In this document: piece after piece, positions 52,798 through 62,832 of the stretch | Layout: every line of letters starts with the position of its first letter | Numbering within the stretch: position 1 is the first letter of the stretch | Assembly (NCBI RefSeq): GCF_004342985.1 | Contig: NZ_SMBO01000001.1 | Span: 558,001-622,000 of the forward strand | DNA length: 64,000 bases | Direction: 5' to 3' | Origin: Novosphingobium sp. PhB57 | GTDB lineage: Bacteria > Pseudomonadota > Alphaproteobacteria > Sphingomonadales > Sphingomonadaceae | Program-made: the position numbers and the translations under genes | The notes under the pieces: generated by a model | Told to the model about the DNA's origin: nothing | Database searches by the model: none | Seen by the model: only the letters and a program-made list of their open reading frames with translations

Positions 52798-53235
52798 ATG
52801 CGCGTGGATTTCTACCAGCTCAGTCGTGACCCCGCAGAAAGCGCGCTTGCGCTGATCGCCGGCAAGGTGGCGGGGAATGGCGAGCGTCTGCTCGTCGTTT
52901 CCGCCGACCTCGGCCAGCGCCAGCGGATCTGCCAGGCGCTCTGGTCGGCCGGGCCGGAGAGTTTCCTGGCCAACGGCTTCGCGGGCGACGGCAGCGAGGA
53001 TCGGCAGCCGATCCTCATTTCCGACGCGCCCGAACCGGCCAATGGCGCCAGGTTCATGGCCATTGCCGATGGCCAGTGGCGGGAAGGGGACGAGGCTTTC
53101 GAGCGCACCTTCTTCCTGTTCGACGAATCGACGCTCCAGCACGCGCGCGACACCTGGCGCGCACTGCGCGGCAGAGAAGGCGTCGAGCACTATTACTGGA
53201 AGCAGGACGGCGGCCGCTGGGTCCAGGCGGGGTGA
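52798..53235 (+). CDS. holC: DNA polymerase III subunit chi
   Basis: Links the polymerase III clamp loader to SSB. The 145-residue protein shows MRVDFYQLSRDPAESALALI, RLLVVSADLGQRQRICQALW, a FLANGFAGD segment and QPILISDAPEPANGARFMAI, then a C-terminal REGVEHYYWKQDGGRWVQ. pepA-holC adjacency is common in proteobacteria and supports the call. Confidence 0.93.
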   Translation: MRVDFYQLSRDPAESALALIAGKVAGNGERLLVVSADLGQRQRICQALWSAGPESFLANGFAGDGSEDRQPILISDAPEPANGARFMAIADGQWREGDEAFERTFFLFDESTLQHARDTWRALRGREGVEHYYWKQDGGRWVQAG

Positions 53236-53381
53236 TCCCGAGCCGATAGGCTCTCGCGCCGAAGTTGATCCGGAACGACCGTAAGTTAATCGCCTGCACC
53301 TTGCGATGAAGCCGGTTCCCGGCTAGTGGCGCGCGCAAGAACCATAACCCTTTTCGCCCTACAGTTTGCAAGGAACATCCC

Positions 53382-53804
53382 ATGGCGGTTACCCGCACCT
53401 TTTCGATCATCAAGCCCGACGCCACCCGCCGCAACCTGACCGGCGGCGTGACCAAGATGCTCGAGGAAGCCGGCCTGCGCGTCGTCGCCTCCAAGCGCAT
53501 CCAGATGACGCAGGAACAGGCTGAAGGCTTCTACGCCGTCCACAAGGAACGTCCCTTCTTCAACGACCTCGTCTCGTTCATGATCTCGGGTCCCGTGGTC
53601 GTGCAGGCGCTCGAAGGTGAAGACGCCGTGAAGCGCAACCGCGACGTGATGGGCGCCACCAATCCGGCCGACGCTGCCGAGGGCACCATCCGCAAGACCT
53701 TCGCCGAATCGATCGAAGCCAACTCGGTCCACGGTTCGGACTCGGACGAGAACGCCGCGATCGAGATCGCCTACTTCTTCAAGCCGGAAGAACTCGTCGG
53801 CTGA
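53382..53804 (+). CDS. ndk: nucleoside diphosphate kinase
   Basis: Transfers the gamma phosphate of ATP to nucleoside diphosphates. The 140-residue protein has [60 protein letters not shown] and the catalytic His in [20 protein letters not shown] near residue 117. Length and motifs are fully typical. A strong terminator follows. Confidence 0.97.
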   Translation: MAVTRTFSIIKPDATRRNLTGGVTKMLEEAGLRVVASKRIQMTQEQAEGFYAVHKERPFFNDLVSFMISGPVVVQALEGEDAVKRNRDVMGATNPADAAEGTIRKTFAESIEANSVHGSDSDENAAIEIAYFFKPEELVG

Positions 53805-53829
53805 AGCACGCGCTTCGATTGACATTGAA

Positions 53830-53858
53830 AAGGCCGCCCCAAAAGGGCGGCCTTTTTG
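53830..53858 (+). terminator. Rho-independent terminator after ndk
   Basis: AAGGCCGCCC (53830-53839) pairs with GGGCGGCCTT (53845-53854), followed by a TTTTTGTTT tract. Confidence 0.9.
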
Positions 53859-53989
53859 TTTCGGGCTTGCCGAACCGCCAGAAAACCAAGGTTCCCGGTC
53901 GCAATCGCACCAGCGGCGGAGGTTTGTGCTTTTCGATTTGGCCTATTCCGCTTCTGCGCTAGATTGCCGCACGGAAGAGGAGAGCAGAC

Positions 53990-54235
53990 ATGCAGGGCAT
54001 GGGCGATACGGGCGAAGTCTGTCCGTTCGAGTTCAATTTCGACGAGAAGACCTTCAAGGTGGGCGACACCGTGAGCTACCGCGTGGGCGGCAGTCTCGAA
54101 GGGTTTCCTTTCGTCGGCACGCTGATCGAAGTCCATGACGATTATGTTCTGATCGCGGGGGATCCTCAGGAACCCGAGAAGCGTTACCGGGGCACGCGCG
54201 AAAGCCGGCCGCAAGTCGACTATTCCGAAATCTGA
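53990..54235 (+). CDS. conserved small acidic protein, unknown function
   Basis: An 81-residue protein predicted to be mostly beta strand (FEFNFDEKTFKVGDTVSYRV, FPFVGTLIEVHDDYVLIAG) with an acidic start and a charged C-terminus (RYRGTRESRPQVDYSEI). It has the look of a small barrel, but I do not recognise a family. GAGGAGAG lies about 12 bases upstream of the ATG at 53990. The pairing of good coding sequence and ribosome site makes it a likely real gene. Confidence 0.6.
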   Translation: MQGMGDTGEVCPFEFNFDEKTFKVGDTVSYRVGGSLEGFPFVGTLIEVHDDYVLIAGDPQEPEKRYRGTRESRPQVDYSEI

Positions 54236-54349
54236 TGAACCCGAATTCCGAGGGGCCGCCGCTGCCTTGATCTGGCGCAAGACGGGTTCGGACGAGGGAG
54301 ACTAGGTCAGGAACACGCCTTCATTCGTTTCGAATCAAGAGGAGAGCCG

Positions 54350-54616
54350 ATGTCACAGGTCCATGGTCACAAGCCCCACGATCTTGCCTCCGAGTTTCCG
54401 GACGATCTCGAGATCCTGCGCCATCTCAAGGCGACCCGCGGGCACTTTGCCGTGCTTGCCGACCGCTATGACGAAGTGAACGGCGCGATCCAGCGCGTCG
54501 AATCGGAGGTCGAGGCCGCGTCGGACATGCGGCTGGAGGAACTCAAGAAGGAGCGCCTCTGTCTGCTCGACCAGCTTGGCCGGATGATCCGCGATGCAGG
54601 GGCGGTGGGCGCCTGA
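54350..54616 (+). CDS. YdcH family (DUF465) small protein
   Basis: An 88-residue helical protein of the YdcH/DUF465 type: DDLEILRHLKATRGHFAVLA followed by DRYDEVNGAIQRVESEVEAA and LEELKKERLCLLDQLGRMIR. The HxxL/LKKERL pattern in two helices is the family hallmark. Function is unknown. AGAGGAGAG precedes the ATG. It converges with purN. Confidence 0.8.
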   Translation: MSQVHGHKPHDLASEFPDDLEILRHLKATRGHFAVLADRYDEVNGAIQRVESEVEAASDMRLEELKKERLCLLDQLGRMIRDAGAVGA

Positions 54617-54655
54617 GTTCAGGTCGCAGCGGCTCTTGCCGGAGCCTTCGAAGGA

Positions 54656-55609
54656 TCAGAACTGGTCGGCCGCGTCGATCAGGGCGGTCAGTTTCTTCGG
54701 TGCGATCGCCCGCCAGGAACGCGCCAGCCATCCGCCGATGGCATCCCAGTCGTTCTGGCCAAGGTCCAGGCGGATGCCGATCCAGCCGTCGCCGAAATAG
54801 GCCGGGCGGAAATAGCGGTCTTCGTCCCCCTCGATCAGCATCGCCTGTTCGTCGGGACCGCTGATCTTCACCAACAGCCCCGTGCGCCCGTCGGCGTGGT
54901 GATTCGACGTAAAGTAAGCGAACTTCTTGCCCTTGATCACGCCGAAGCAGGGCATGCCATGGCTCTGGATCTCATCGGCTTCGGGCAGGGCCATGGCGCG
55001 TTCGCGAATGCGTTCGAGCAGCCATTCCGGGCTCGATTCGCGCACGACCAGAGCGGCCAGGCAACGCGAGTAGAGTTGGTGTTCCGCGATCAGCACACGG
55101 GAGGCGAGCGCCTCTGCCGTGTCGCCCGGAACGATCGCGACCGGAATCTGGCCTAGGATCGGGCCTTCGTCCAGCTCGGGAATGACCAGGTGGACGCTGA
55201 CTCCGCCATGGCTGTCCCCCGCCTCGATGGCGCGCTGGTGGGTGTGGAGGCCGGTGTATTTCGGCAGGAGCGAGGGGTGGATATTGACCATCCGGCCGCT
55301 CCACCGGCCCACGAATCCCTCGGTGAGGATGCGCATGTAGCCCGCGAGTGCGACCCATTGGGCGCCGGATTCGCGGATCGCCGCGTCCATCGCTGCGTCA
55401 TGTTCGTCGCGGCTGAGACCCTTGTGGCTCAGCGCGAAAGTGGCGACGCCCTCGGCCGCTGCCAGGGCGAGGCCGCCCGCATCCGGCCTGTTGCTGGCGA
55501 CGAGGACGATCTCGTAGGGACAGTCCTCGGCGCGGCTGGCATAGAGCAGGGCGGCCATATTGGTGCCGCTGCCCGATATCAGGACGGCGACCTTTGCCTT
55601 CTCAGGCAA
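54656..55609 (-). CDS. purN: phosphoribosylglycinamide formyltransferase with C-terminal YjbR/MmcQ-like domain
   Basis: The N-terminal 200 residues are PurN, which formylates glycinamide ribonucleotide: [56 protein letters not shown], the catalytic [20 protein letters not shown] and [18 protein letters not shown]. Residues 205-317 form an extra domain with features of the YjbR/MmcQ family ([60 protein letters not shown]). A normal PurN is about 210 residues, so this is a fusion. The start overlaps the purM stop by 8 bases. Confidence 0.92.
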   Translation of the reverse strand: MPEKAKVAVLISGSGTNMAALLYASRAEDCPYEIVLVASNRPDAGGLALAAAEGVATFALSHKGLSRDEHDAAMDAAIRESGAQWVALAGYMRILTEGFVGRWSGRMVNIHPSLLPKYTGLHTHQRAIEAGDSHGGVSVHLVIPELDEGPILGQIPVAIVPGDTAEALASRVLIAEHQLYSRCLAALVVRESSPEWLLERIRERAMALPEADEIQSHGMPCFGVIKGKKFAYFTSNHHADGRTGLLVKISGPDEQAMLIEGDEDRYFRPAYFGDGWIGIRLDLGQNDWDAIGGWLARSWRAIAPKKLTALIDAADQF

Positions 55610-56705
55610 GATGGACGGCCTCCCAGTCCTCGCGCGCGGACCAGACTTCGGCGGCGCCCTGCACGGTGCAGCCCTTGTCGCCTTCCTCGATGATGCCGAT
55701 GACGAAGACGGTTTCGCCGGCGGCTTCCAGTTCGGTCTTGAGCGCGGCGGCTTCCTCGGCCGGCACGGCCAGAACCATGCCGATGCCGCAGTTGAAGGTG
55801 CGAGCCATTTCTGCCGGCTCGATATGGCCCTGGGCCTGGAGGAAGGACATCAGGCGCGGCTGCTCCCAGGCACCGGCATCGATGCGGGCATGGAGACCCT
55901 TGGGCAGGACGCGCGGGATGTTCTCAAGCAGGCCGCCGCCGGTGATGTGGGCAAGGGCGTTGATGCGGCCCGAGCGAATGAAGGGCAGCAGGCTCTTAAC
56001 GTAGATGCGCGTAGGCGCGATCAGCGCGTCGATCAGCAGCGTGTCCGAATCGAACAGCGCCGGACGGTCGAGCTTCCAGCCCTTGTCCTCGGCCAGGCGG
56101 CGGACCAGCGAGTAACCGTTCGAGTGCACGCCCGAGGAAGCCAGGCCCAGCAGCACGTCGCCATCGGCTACCTTGTCTCCGTTCAGCTGCTCGCCGCGCT
56201 CCACGGCGCCGACGCAGAAGCCGGCAAGATCGTAGTCGCCGGCGGCATACATGCCCGGCATTTCCGCGGTCTCGCCGCCGATCAGGGCGCAGCCGGAGAT
56301 GCGGCAACCGTCGGCAATACCGGCCACGACGCGCTCGGCGACGCCGTTCTCCAGCTTTCCGGTGGCAAAATAGTCGAGGAAGAACAGGGGCTCCGCGCCC
56401 TGGACGATAAGGTCGTTCACGCACATGGCGACAAGGTCGATACCGATGTGGTCGTGGCGATCATGATCGATGGCGAGCTTGACCTTGGTGCCCACGCCGT
56501 CGTTGGCGGCGACCAGCAGCGGGTCCTTGTAGCCGGCCGCGCGCGGATCGAAGAAACCGCCGAAGCCTCCCAGCTCCGCATCGGCGCCGGGGCGCGCGGT
56601 GGATTTCGCGAGCGGGGCGATGGCCTTCACCAGCGCGTTGCCGGCGGCGATGGAGACGCCGGCCTGCTCGTAGGAATAGCTCTTCGGGGTGTTATCGTCG
56701 GACAT
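55602..56705 (-). CDS. purM: phosphoribosylformylglycinamidine cyclo-ligase
   Basis: Makes aminoimidazole ribonucleotide with ATP, 367 residues. Conserved segments are [98 protein letters not shown] and [15 protein letters not shown]. The ATG at 56705 is chosen over an upstream ATG at 56846. purM-purN in this order with overlap is standard. Confidence 0.96.
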   Translation of the reverse strand: MSDDNTPKSYSYEQAGVSIAAGNALVKAIAPLAKSTARPGADAELGGFGGFFDPRAAGYKDPLLVAANDGVGTKVKLAIDHDRHDHIGIDLVAMCVNDLIVQGAEPLFFLDYFATGKLENGVAERVVAGIADGCRISGCALIGGETAEMPGMYAAGDYDLAGFCVGAVERGEQLNGDKVADGDVLLGLASSGVHSNGYSLVRRLAEDKGWKLDRPALFDSDTLLIDALIAPTRIYVKSLLPFIRSGRINALAHITGGGLLENIPRVLPKGLHARIDAGAWEQPRLMSFLQAQGHIEPAEMARTFNCGIGMVLAVPAEEAAALKTELEAAGETVFVIGIIEEGDKGCTVQGAAEVWSAREDWEAVHLA

Positions 56706-56917
56706 TGCGCGCGCATAGTGCGCAAACGCCCTGCTGTCACGCCCGAGGCGCGAATCCGGGCAACAAATCGGGCGGAAACTTTGTCTCCCGCATTCTTTGA
56801 CGGCCTTTGTCGGCAGGCTTCCGCCAATTTGCGCATCGCTCGGCAATACAACTGTGCGAGCCTTCGGATTACGACTTGGTTTTCCGGATCGGTTTGGGCA
56901 AAAGGCCCATCGGTTTG

Positions 56918-58252
56918 ATGATGGCGATAGCGTTTTCCCATAATATCCGGCGCGTGGCCGGCAAGGGCCTCACCTGGGGCCTGGCCTTGACCCGTTCGTG
57001 CGGCTCCGGCGACGGTTCGGTGCGCCGTATGGCCCTCATGGCCGGCGGTGCCGCGATTCTCGCTGCGGGCGCGGTGGGCGGCTATCGACTCGTGGCGCAA
57101 GTGGAGGGCGATCGCGGCATCGCTCCGCTCGCCAACTCCGAAGACATCCAGGTCAACGGCATCAAGGTCGACGTTACCGCCAAGACCGGTGCGGATGCGC
57201 GCCTGGAAGGCTGGAAGCAGGCCGAGAAGGAAGCCTGGAAGAAGCTCGGCGGACCGGACATGCCGGTCGAATCGATCGACGCCATGGTTTCCTCGGTCGT
57301 CATCGGCCAGGAACAGGTCGGCCCGCGGCGCTACATAGCGACGCTGGGCGTCATCTTCAGCAAGGCGCGCGCAGGACAATATGTCGGCGCGGGCGGGGCG
57401 ACGATCCGTTCGGCGCCGATGCTGGTGCTTCCCGTGCTCTATTCGGGCGGCGTGCAGCAGGTATTCGAGGTGCGCGGCCCCTGGCAGCGTGCCTGGGCCG
57501 AATTCCAGGCTTCGCAGAGCCCCATCGATTACGTCCGCCCGGTGGGCGCGGGCGGAGAATCGCTGATCCTCACGGCGGGGCAGGCATCGCGCCGCAGCCG
57601 TCTGTGGTGGCGCAATGTTCTCAACCAGTTCGACGCTGCCGATGTGCTGGTGCCCTATGCCCGGCTCGAACGGCAATGGCCCGGTGGTCCGATCCACGGC
57701 ACCTTCACGGCGCGCTACGGCCCCGACAACACGTTCCTCGGCACGTTCGAACTCGATGCTGCCAGCGAGCAGGAACTTCCGGCCATGCTGGACAAGGCGG
57801 TCCAGCGTATGGACGGCCTCTATCGCGATGCGCTTTCCGGGGGCGAGTTGCGACCCGATGCCACGCTGACGACCAGCGGGCAGGTGCTTGACCGCGCCTT
57901 CGCCGAACTGCGCCAGAAGCTGATGCCCAAGGGCGGAGACGCCTTCGCGCCGCTGCCTCTTCCGTTGCAGACGGAGGCGCCCGCCGCGGTGCCGTCGCTG
58001 GCGCCCACGGCCCCGGTCGAGACCGTTTCGGTACAGTTCGCCTCGCCTGACGCGGCGGCTGTCGATGCGGCGCTCGCGGCGGTTCGCGGTGTGCCGGGCG
58101 TGCGCGGCGCAGCCACGGTCAGCCTGGCCGTCGGCGGCACTTCAGTGATGCGCGTGACCGTCGAAGGCGGCGGCGAGCGGCTCGCTTCGGCTCTGCGCGG
58201 GCAGGGCTGGAAGGTGACGAGCGGCGGCGGCGCGCTGAGGATCACGCGCTAG
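56918..58252 (+). CDS. conserved membrane-anchored protein (DUF2066-like / heavy-metal-associated-domain type)
   Basis: A 444-residue protein. One hydrophobic N-terminal anchor ([20 protein letters not shown]) is followed by a large soluble domain ([54 protein letters not shown]), a Pro/Ala-rich linker and a C-terminal domain of about 70 residues ([20 protein letters not shown] to [10 protein letters not shown]) resembling the ferredoxin-like fold of heavy-metal-associated domains without the Cys pair. Function is unknown. The start is uncertain: ATG at 56918 or 56921, or 57029 just before the hydrophobic segment. It is followed by hdaA after 12 bases. Confidence 0.7.
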   Translation: MMAIAFSHNIRRVAGKGLTWGLALTRSCGSGDGSVRRMALMAGGAAILAAGAVGGYRLVAQVEGDRGIAPLANSEDIQVNGIKVDVTAKTGADARLEGWKQAEKEAWKKLGGPDMPVESIDAMVSSVVIGQEQVGPRRYIATLGVIFSKARAGQYVGAGGATIRSAPMLVLPVLYSGGVQQVFEVRGPWQRAWAEFQASQSPIDYVRPVGAGGESLILTAGQASRRSRLWWRNVLNQFDAADVLVPYARLERQWPGGPIHGTFTARYGPDNTFLGTFELDAASEQELPAMLDKAVQRMDGLYRDALSGGELRPDATLTTSGQVLDRAFAELRQKLMPKGGDAFAPLPLPLQTEAPAAVPSLAPTAPVETVSVQFASPDAAAVDAALAAVRGVPGVRGAATVSLAVGGTSVMRVTVEGGGERLASALRGQGWKVTSGGGALRITR

Positions 58253-58264
58253 GTCCTCCCGGTG

Positions 58265-58906
58265 ATGAAGCAGATCGCACTTCCGCTGTCGGCCGCGAGC
58301 GACAGCCCGCCGCGCATTGTCGTCGGCAATGCCAACGCACAGGCGATCGATGCGCTGTTGGAGCCGGGCACCTGGCCGTTTCACAGCGCCATCCTGTCCG
58401 GTCCCCCGCGTTCGGGCAAATCGCTGCTGGCGCGCTGGTTCGTCGAATCGGGCCATGGCGACGCCCTCGACGACGCCGACCGCCTGGATGAGGACATCGT
58501 CTTCCACAGCTGGAATCGCGCCCAGGAACGCGCGCGGCCTCTGCTGATCATTTCCAGTCGGCGGCGCGGTTCGGGCGAGGATCGCTGGCAGGTGACTTTG
58601 CCGGACCTCGGATCGCGGCTCGGCGCGGCGCTGGAACTGGAAATCGGAGCGCCCGATGCGGAAATGCTGGGCGAATTGATCGACGTCCATGCCCAGATGC
58701 GCGGGCTGTCTCTGGATCCTTCTGCAACCGACTATCTTGTACCGCGTTGCGAACGTAGCCATGTGGGCGTCGAAAAACTGGTCGCCGCCATCGACCGTCT
58801 CAGTCTGGAGCGCAAGCAGCCGCCGACCCTGGCGATCTGGCGTGAAGCGCTTTCCGAGTTGAAGTGGACGATGGACCTCAACGGCGACGAGCCGAAAGCC
58901 TCATGA
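58265..58906 (+). CDS. hdaA: HdaA, DnaA-related regulator of replication initiation
   Basis: A 213-residue AAA+ protein related to DnaA domain III. It contains a Walker-A-like LSGPPRSGKSLLARWFVESG near residue 44, a Walker-B-like DALDDADRLDEDIVFHSWNR and a lid region with VPRCERSHVGVEKLVAAIDR. It lacks the DnaA DNA-binding domain. In Caulobacter HdaA works with the beta clamp to stimulate ATP hydrolysis by DnaA and prevent re-initiation. A QIALPL sequence at the N-terminus fits a beta-clamp-binding motif, which supports the call. ATG at 58265 is chosen over the overlapping GTG at 58262. Confidence 0.9.
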   Translation: MKQIALPLSAASDSPPRIVVGNANAQAIDALLEPGTWPFHSAILSGPPRSGKSLLARWFVESGHGDALDDADRLDEDIVFHSWNRAQERARPLLIISSRRRGSGEDRWQVTLPDLGSRLGAALELEIGAPDAEMLGELIDVHAQMRGLSLDPSATDYLVPRCERSHVGVEKLVAAIDRLSLERKQPPTLAIWREALSELKWTMDLNGDEPKAS

Positions 58907-58950
58907 CCTCATGGCTTGCTTTGCGGGCCGATTGATGGGAGATTCGCGCG

Positions 58951-59652
58951 ATGCTGGGTAATCTGGTCCGCTATCTGGACTCTGTGGTCGCGCGTGATCC
59001 CGCGCCGCGATCGCGTTGGGAAGTCCTGCTCTATCCGGGCGTATGGGCGCTGTTCTTCCACAAGATCGCGCACCGTCTGTTCCGGGCGGACCTGTTTTTC
59101 CTGGCCCGCGTGGTGAACCACATTTCGCGGTTCCTGACCGCCATCGACATTCACCCCGGTGCCACGATCGGCCGTAACTTTTTCATCGATCATGGTTTCA
59201 CCGTGATCGGGGAAACCGCCATCATCGGCGACAATGTGACGATCTACCAGTGCGTGACGCTCGGCGGCTCGAACCCGACGAACGGCAAGGGCGGCAAGCG
59301 GCACCCGACCTTGCTGGACAATGTGATCGTCGGCTCCGGCGCACAGATCATCGGTCCGGTCACGGTGGGCAAGCGCGCCCGCGTGGGTGCCAGTGCTGTC
59401 GTTACCGAAGACGTGCCGGAAGGTGCGACCATGATCGGCGTCAAGGCGCGCTCCACGCTCGTCAAGGCGGAGACTTACGCCAAGGAATTCATGCCTTATG
59501 GCACGCCCTGCAAGGAACCGTGCGAGCCGGTGGGCAGCCAGCGAGTGGACGAACTGGAAGAGCAGGTCGCGGCGCTCCGGGCGCAAGTGGACACGCTGCT
59601 GCACCGCCTCGAAGAGGAAAAGCAAGTCGAACCGGCCGTGAAGGGTGTCTGA
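58951..59652 (+). CDS. cysE: serine O-acetyltransferase
   Basis: Acetylates serine from acetyl-CoA, the first committed step of cysteine synthesis. The 233-residue protein is of the short EpsC type: a helical N-terminus (SRWEVLLYPGVWALFFHKIA) then a left-handed beta helix with hexapeptide repeats (IHPGATIGRNFFIDHGFTVI, GETAIIGDNVTIYQCVTLGG, GAQIIGPVTVGKRARVGASA). His and Asp residues in this region are catalytic in the family. The C-terminus is a coiled coil (RVDELEEQVAALRAQVDTLL). The next gene starts 7 bases later. Confidence 0.94.
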   Translation: MLGNLVRYLDSVVARDPAPRSRWEVLLYPGVWALFFHKIAHRLFRADLFFLARVVNHISRFLTAIDIHPGATIGRNFFIDHGFTVIGETAIIGDNVTIYQCVTLGGSNPTNGKGGKRHPTLLDNVIVGSGAQIIGPVTVGKRARVGASAVVTEDVPEGATMIGVKARSTLVKAETYAKEFMPYGTPCKEPCEPVGSQRVDELEEQVAALRAQVDTLLHRLEEEKQVEPAVKGV

Positions 59653-59659
59653 CGGGCGG

Positions 59660-60016
59660 ATGTCTTCCATTACCGGGACCGGAAGCGTCGTCGCTTTTCC
59701 GGGACGCATTCCGCTTCAGGTGGGGTTCGACCGACTGGAGCTGCAACGTATTCTCGATCTTTACGGCCGCATGGTCGCTGCCGGGATCTGGCGCGACTAC
59801 GCCATGGATTTCGGCAAGGAAGCGGCGAATTTTTCCGCCTTCCGCCGCGCTGCGGAAAGGCCTCAGGCCCGGGTCGAAAAGCGGCCGTCCCTGCGCAGCA
59901 AGCAGGGCATGTGGACGCTGTTCGGTGAAGCCGGCCAGGTGCTCAAGCGCGGTCATGAGCTGGCCGGCATTCTCAGCCCGCTGGAGCGCAAGCTGCTCAA
60001 GATCGTGGAAGACTGA
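59660..60016 (+). CDS. DUF2794 domain-containing protein
   Basis: A 118-residue protein of the alphaproteobacterial DUF2794 family, function unknown. Recognisable features are VGFDRLELQRILDLYGRMVA, GIWRDYAMDFGKEAANFSAF, EKRPSLRSKQGMWTLFGEAG and VLKRGHELAGILSPLERKLL. GTG at 59645, inside the end of cysE, is an alternative start adding five residues. The tight spacing suggests cotranscription with cysE. Confidence 0.85.
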   Translation: MSSITGTGSVVAFPGRIPLQVGFDRLELQRILDLYGRMVAAGIWRDYAMDFGKEAANFSAFRRAAERPQARVEKRPSLRSKQGMWTLFGEAGQVLKRGHELAGILSPLERKLLKIVED

Positions 60017-60045
60017 GCCTTCGAACGATCTTGCGCTGCTGAGGG

Positions 60046-60675
60046 TCAGGCGAAGGCGTGATGCACGCTCATCTCGGAGGCCTGTGCTTTCGTGATGGCA
60101 TTGGCGATCAGCAGCAGCGTGGCCCCGGCCACGAGATGGAACGCATAGCCTGTCAGATCGAGTACGGTGATGGGGCTGGTGATGTCGCCGATGGTAGTGC
60201 TGCCGTTGGCGATCAGATTCCCCAGGACCCAGCAGGACCACCAGGCGATCAGCATCCGCTCGGTCCTGGCAGGCTGGTTTTCTTTGGCGAGATGGCTGGC
60301 GTTCCACAGTTCGCGCATGGCCTGGAACGGCTTGAACCAGAACGCGAAGGGAATGAAGTACCAGCCCACCGCCATGTTCGGCTTGAACTCCAGCCCTTCG
60401 ATCCCGGCGGCCAACAGATTGGCATGGGCGCGGTGGACCCAGAGGCAGACAGCGATCACACTGGCGACGAAGCACAGCGCATAGGCCAGTCCCGAGAAGC
60501 CGGCTGCCAGAACGAGCGGATGCTCTCCCTCCTGGTCAAGACCTCGGCCGATGACGGATCCCCACAGGATGAGGGTCGCCGCGGTGCAGGCCAGATAAGC
60601 ACCGATGACAAAGCGGAGGCCGGTTTCCCGTCTCCGCAGCGAGATCAGTCCTCTTTCAAGCTCGTCTTCCTGCAT
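60046..60675 (-). CDS. DUF4328 domain-containing membrane protein
   Basis: A 209-residue protein with four to five hydrophobic segments. It has the DUF4328 pattern: VIAVCLWVHRAHANLLAAGI, GLEFKPNMAVGWYFIPFAFW followed by FKPFQAMRELWNASH, WWSCWVLGNLIANGSTTIGD and a final FHLVAGATLLLIANAITKAQ. Function is unknown. GGGGGG lies just upstream of the ATG at 60675. It converges with DUF2794. Confidence 0.85.
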   Translation of the reverse strand: MQEDELERGLISLRRRETGLRFVIGAYLACTAATLILWGSVIGRGLDQEGEHPLVLAAGFSGLAYALCFVASVIAVCLWVHRAHANLLAAGIEGLEFKPNMAVGWYFIPFAFWFKPFQAMRELWNASHLAKENQPARTERMLIAWWSCWVLGNLIANGSTTIGDITSPITVLDLTGYAFHLVAGATLLLIANAITKAQASEMSVHHAFA

Positions 60676-60749
60676 GGCATCGTCCCCCCGAATATCCAGA
60701 GGGGAGGCCGTACAAGAGGCAGTCCAGAGGTCAACCGACTTTCGCGGAT

Positions 60750-61661
60750 TTAATCCTGCGATTTCAGAAGCATCGACAAGGCGTGATGAGCCTGATCCAT
60801 TCCCGTTTCGAGGATTCGGTCGCCGCGCCGGTCGGCTATGCGGGACCAGGCCTGGGCGAACGACTCCACGGACAGCTGTTCCGATGGCAGCAGAACGCCG
60901 TCGTTCATGGTGACGAAGGCGCTCTGGCACACGCCGCCGCCGGCGCCAACGATGGCATCGTTGGGTGCGTCCCTGGAAACGAGGAACAGCGCGGCCGGGA
61001 CGACGGCTTCCGGCCGGAAGGCGTGATAGGCTTCATCGGGGAAGATATCGGCCGTCATGCGCGTGCCGGCAGTGGGCGCCAGCGAATTGACCCGGATGTC
61101 GTATTTCGCGCCTTCCATCCGCAAGGTCCGCGCCAGGCCGAGCACGCCGAGTTTGGCGGCGCCGTAATTCGCCTGGCCGAAATTGCCGCCGAGGCCGCTG
61201 GAGCTGGTGGTCATCAACACGCGGCCGTAGTTCTGCTCCCGCATGATCTCCCACACGGCTTTCGTGGCAAAGGCGCTGCCGAGCAGGTTGACCCGCACCA
61301 CGCGTTCGAAATCCGCCATGTCCATCTTCGCAAACGTGCGGTCGCGCAGGATGCCGGCATTGTTGATGAGGATATGGATGCCGCCCCAGTTTTCGCGGGT
61401 ACGAGCGGCCAGGGCCTCCATCTGGGCGAAGTCGGAAACGTCGCCGCCATCGGCCATGGCCTCTCCGCCCAGAGCTTTGATCTCATCGACCACGGCAAGG
61501 GCGGCCTCGGAATGGCCCGCACCGCCGCGATCGGTGCCGAGATCGTTCACGACCACTTTCGCGCCGCGCCGCGCCAGTTCCAGTGCATAAGCGCGACCGA
61601 GTCCGTGACCGGCCCCGGTGACCACGGCGACCTGGCCGGCGAAAGAGATGAATTTCTGCAT
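60750..61661 (-). CDS. SDR family NAD(P)-dependent oxidoreductase, 3-hydroxyacyl-CoA dehydrogenase-like
   Basis: A 303-residue SDR resembling the dehydrogenase domain of peroxisomal multifunctional enzyme 2: VAVVTGAGHGLGRAYALELA, VVNDLGTDRGGAGHSEAALA (the insertion typical of that group), INNAGILRDRTFAKMDMADF, LMTTSSSGLGGNFGQANYGA and AKLGVLGLARTLRMEG. The C-terminal part is longer than in standard 250-residue SDRs. Likely substrates are CoA thioesters. The ATG at 61661 is used. It is divergent from purS. Confidence 0.9.
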   Translation of the reverse strand: MQKFISFAGQVAVVTGAGHGLGRAYALELARRGAKVVVNDLGTDRGGAGHSEAALAVVDEIKALGGEAMADGGDVSDFAQMEALAARTRENWGGIHILINNAGILRDRTFAKMDMADFERVVRVNLLGSAFATKAVWEIMREQNYGRVLMTTSSSGLGGNFGQANYGAAKLGVLGLARTLRMEGAKYDIRVNSLAPTAGTRMTADIFPDEAYHAFRPEAVVPAALFLVSRDAPNDAIVGAGGGVCQSAFVTMNDGVLLPSEQLSVESFAQAWSRIADRRGDRILETGMDQAHHALSMLLKSQD

Positions 61662-61855
61662 GGAGAAAGAAATGGCAGGTTGCGCGAGGCGCATCAATCG
61701 CGACTTTCGCGGCCAAGTGCGTGATGGCCAAATGCATGGTGGAAGGCGTCTCGGCGCCGCATTCGCAGGGACGACTCTCAAACCTTGCCCCGGCGCGTGT
61801 CCGGGGCCATAGGCGCTGTGAAACGAATCTGCGCCGATAAGCGAAAGGCCCTGCG

Positions 61856-62089
61856 ATGAAAGTCCGCGTCCACGTCAGCCTCAAGCCTGGTGTCCTCGAC
61901 CCGCAGGGCCGGGCGATCCACCACTCGCTCGAAGGCCTGGGCTTCTCCGGCGTCAATGACGTGCGTGCCGGCCGTCTCTTCGAACTGGACGTTGCAGACA
62001 CGGTCAGCGACGAAGCCATCGACGACATGTGCAAGAAGCTCCTCGCCAACATGGTGATCGAGAACTACCGCATCGAGAAGGTCGCCTGA
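61856..62089 (+). CDS. purS: phosphoribosylformylglycinamidine synthase subunit PurS
   Basis: Small 77-residue subunit that bridges PurL and PurQ in the three-part FGAM synthase used by alphaproteobacteria and Gram-positives. Typical pieces are [20 protein letters not shown] and [20 protein letters not shown], then [12 protein letters not shown]. The stop overlaps the purQ start (TGATG). Confidence 0.96.
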   Translation: MKVRVHVSLKPGVLDPQGRAIHHSLEGLGFSGVNDVRAGRLFELDVADTVSDEAIDDMCKKLLANMVIENYRIEKVA

Positions 62090-62766
62090 TGGCCTTCCGC
62101 TCCGCTGTCGTCACGTTCCCGGGCTCCAACTGCGACCGCGACCTGGCGGTGGCGTTGGAGAAGATTTCGGGGACCGAATGCATCCGCGTCTGGCACGGCG
62201 ATGCCGAACTGCCGGAAAACCTCGATTTCATCGGCCTGCCCGGCGGTTTCTCCTACGGCGACTACTTGCGCTGCGGCGCGATCGCGTCGCGTTCGCCGGT
62301 GATGCAGGCCGTCGTCGCGGCTGCCAATCGCGGCGTGCCGGTGTTCGGCGTCTGCAACGGCTTCCAGGTGTTGACCGAAAGCGGTCTTCTGCCGGGCGCC
62401 CTGCTGCGCAATTCGGGCATTCGCTTCGTCTGCCGCGAAGTCTCGCTCAAGGTCGAGAACGCCCAGTCGCTGTTCACTTCGGGATACGAAGCGGGTCAGC
62501 ACATTCGCGTGCCGGTGGCGCATCACGACGGCAACTACCATGCCGACGAGGAAACGCTGGACCGCCTTGAAGGCGAGGGCCGCGTGGCCTTCCGCTACGC
62601 CGAAGACGTCAACGGTTCGGCGCGCCAGATCGCCGGCGTGCTCAATGCGGCCGGCAATGTGCTGGGCATGATGCCGCACCCCGAGCGTGCGATCGAAAGC
62701 ATCCACGGCGGCACCGACGGCCGCGCGCTGTTCGAAAGCGCCATTCGCGGGATGGTCGGGGCCTGA
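62089..62766 (+). CDS. purQ: phosphoribosylformylglycinamidine synthase subunit PurQ
   Basis: Glutaminase subunit of FGAM synthase, 225 residues. The class I glutamine amidotransferase residues are visible: [20 protein letters not shown], the catalytic Cys in [20 protein letters not shown] near residue 88, and [15 protein letters not shown] with the His and Glu near 200. Translation is coupled to purS through a TGATG overlap. PurL is not in the window. Confidence 0.96.
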   Translation: MAFRSAVVTFPGSNCDRDLAVALEKISGTECIRVWHGDAELPENLDFIGLPGGFSYGDYLRCGAIASRSPVMQAVVAAANRGVPVFGVCNGFQVLTESGLLPGALLRNSGIRFVCREVSLKVENAQSLFTSGYEAGQHIRVPVAHHDGNYHADEETLDRLEGEGRVAFRYAEDVNGSARQIAGVLNAAGNVLGMMPHPERAIESIHGGTDGRALFESAIRGMVGA

Positions 62767-62780
62767 GGCTTCCGGATCGA

Positions 62781-62804
62781 TGGGCCATGGTTCGCCATGG
62801 CCCA
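62781..62804. terminator. perfect hairpin between convergent genes
   Basis: TGGGCCATGG (62781-62790) pairs with CCATGGCCCA (62795-62804) around a TTCG loop, an unusually stable hairpin between purQ and the convergent hydratase gene. No T-tract. Confidence 0.6.
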
Positions 62805-62832
62805 AGGTCCCCGCTGATAGGCTCGCTCGGCG

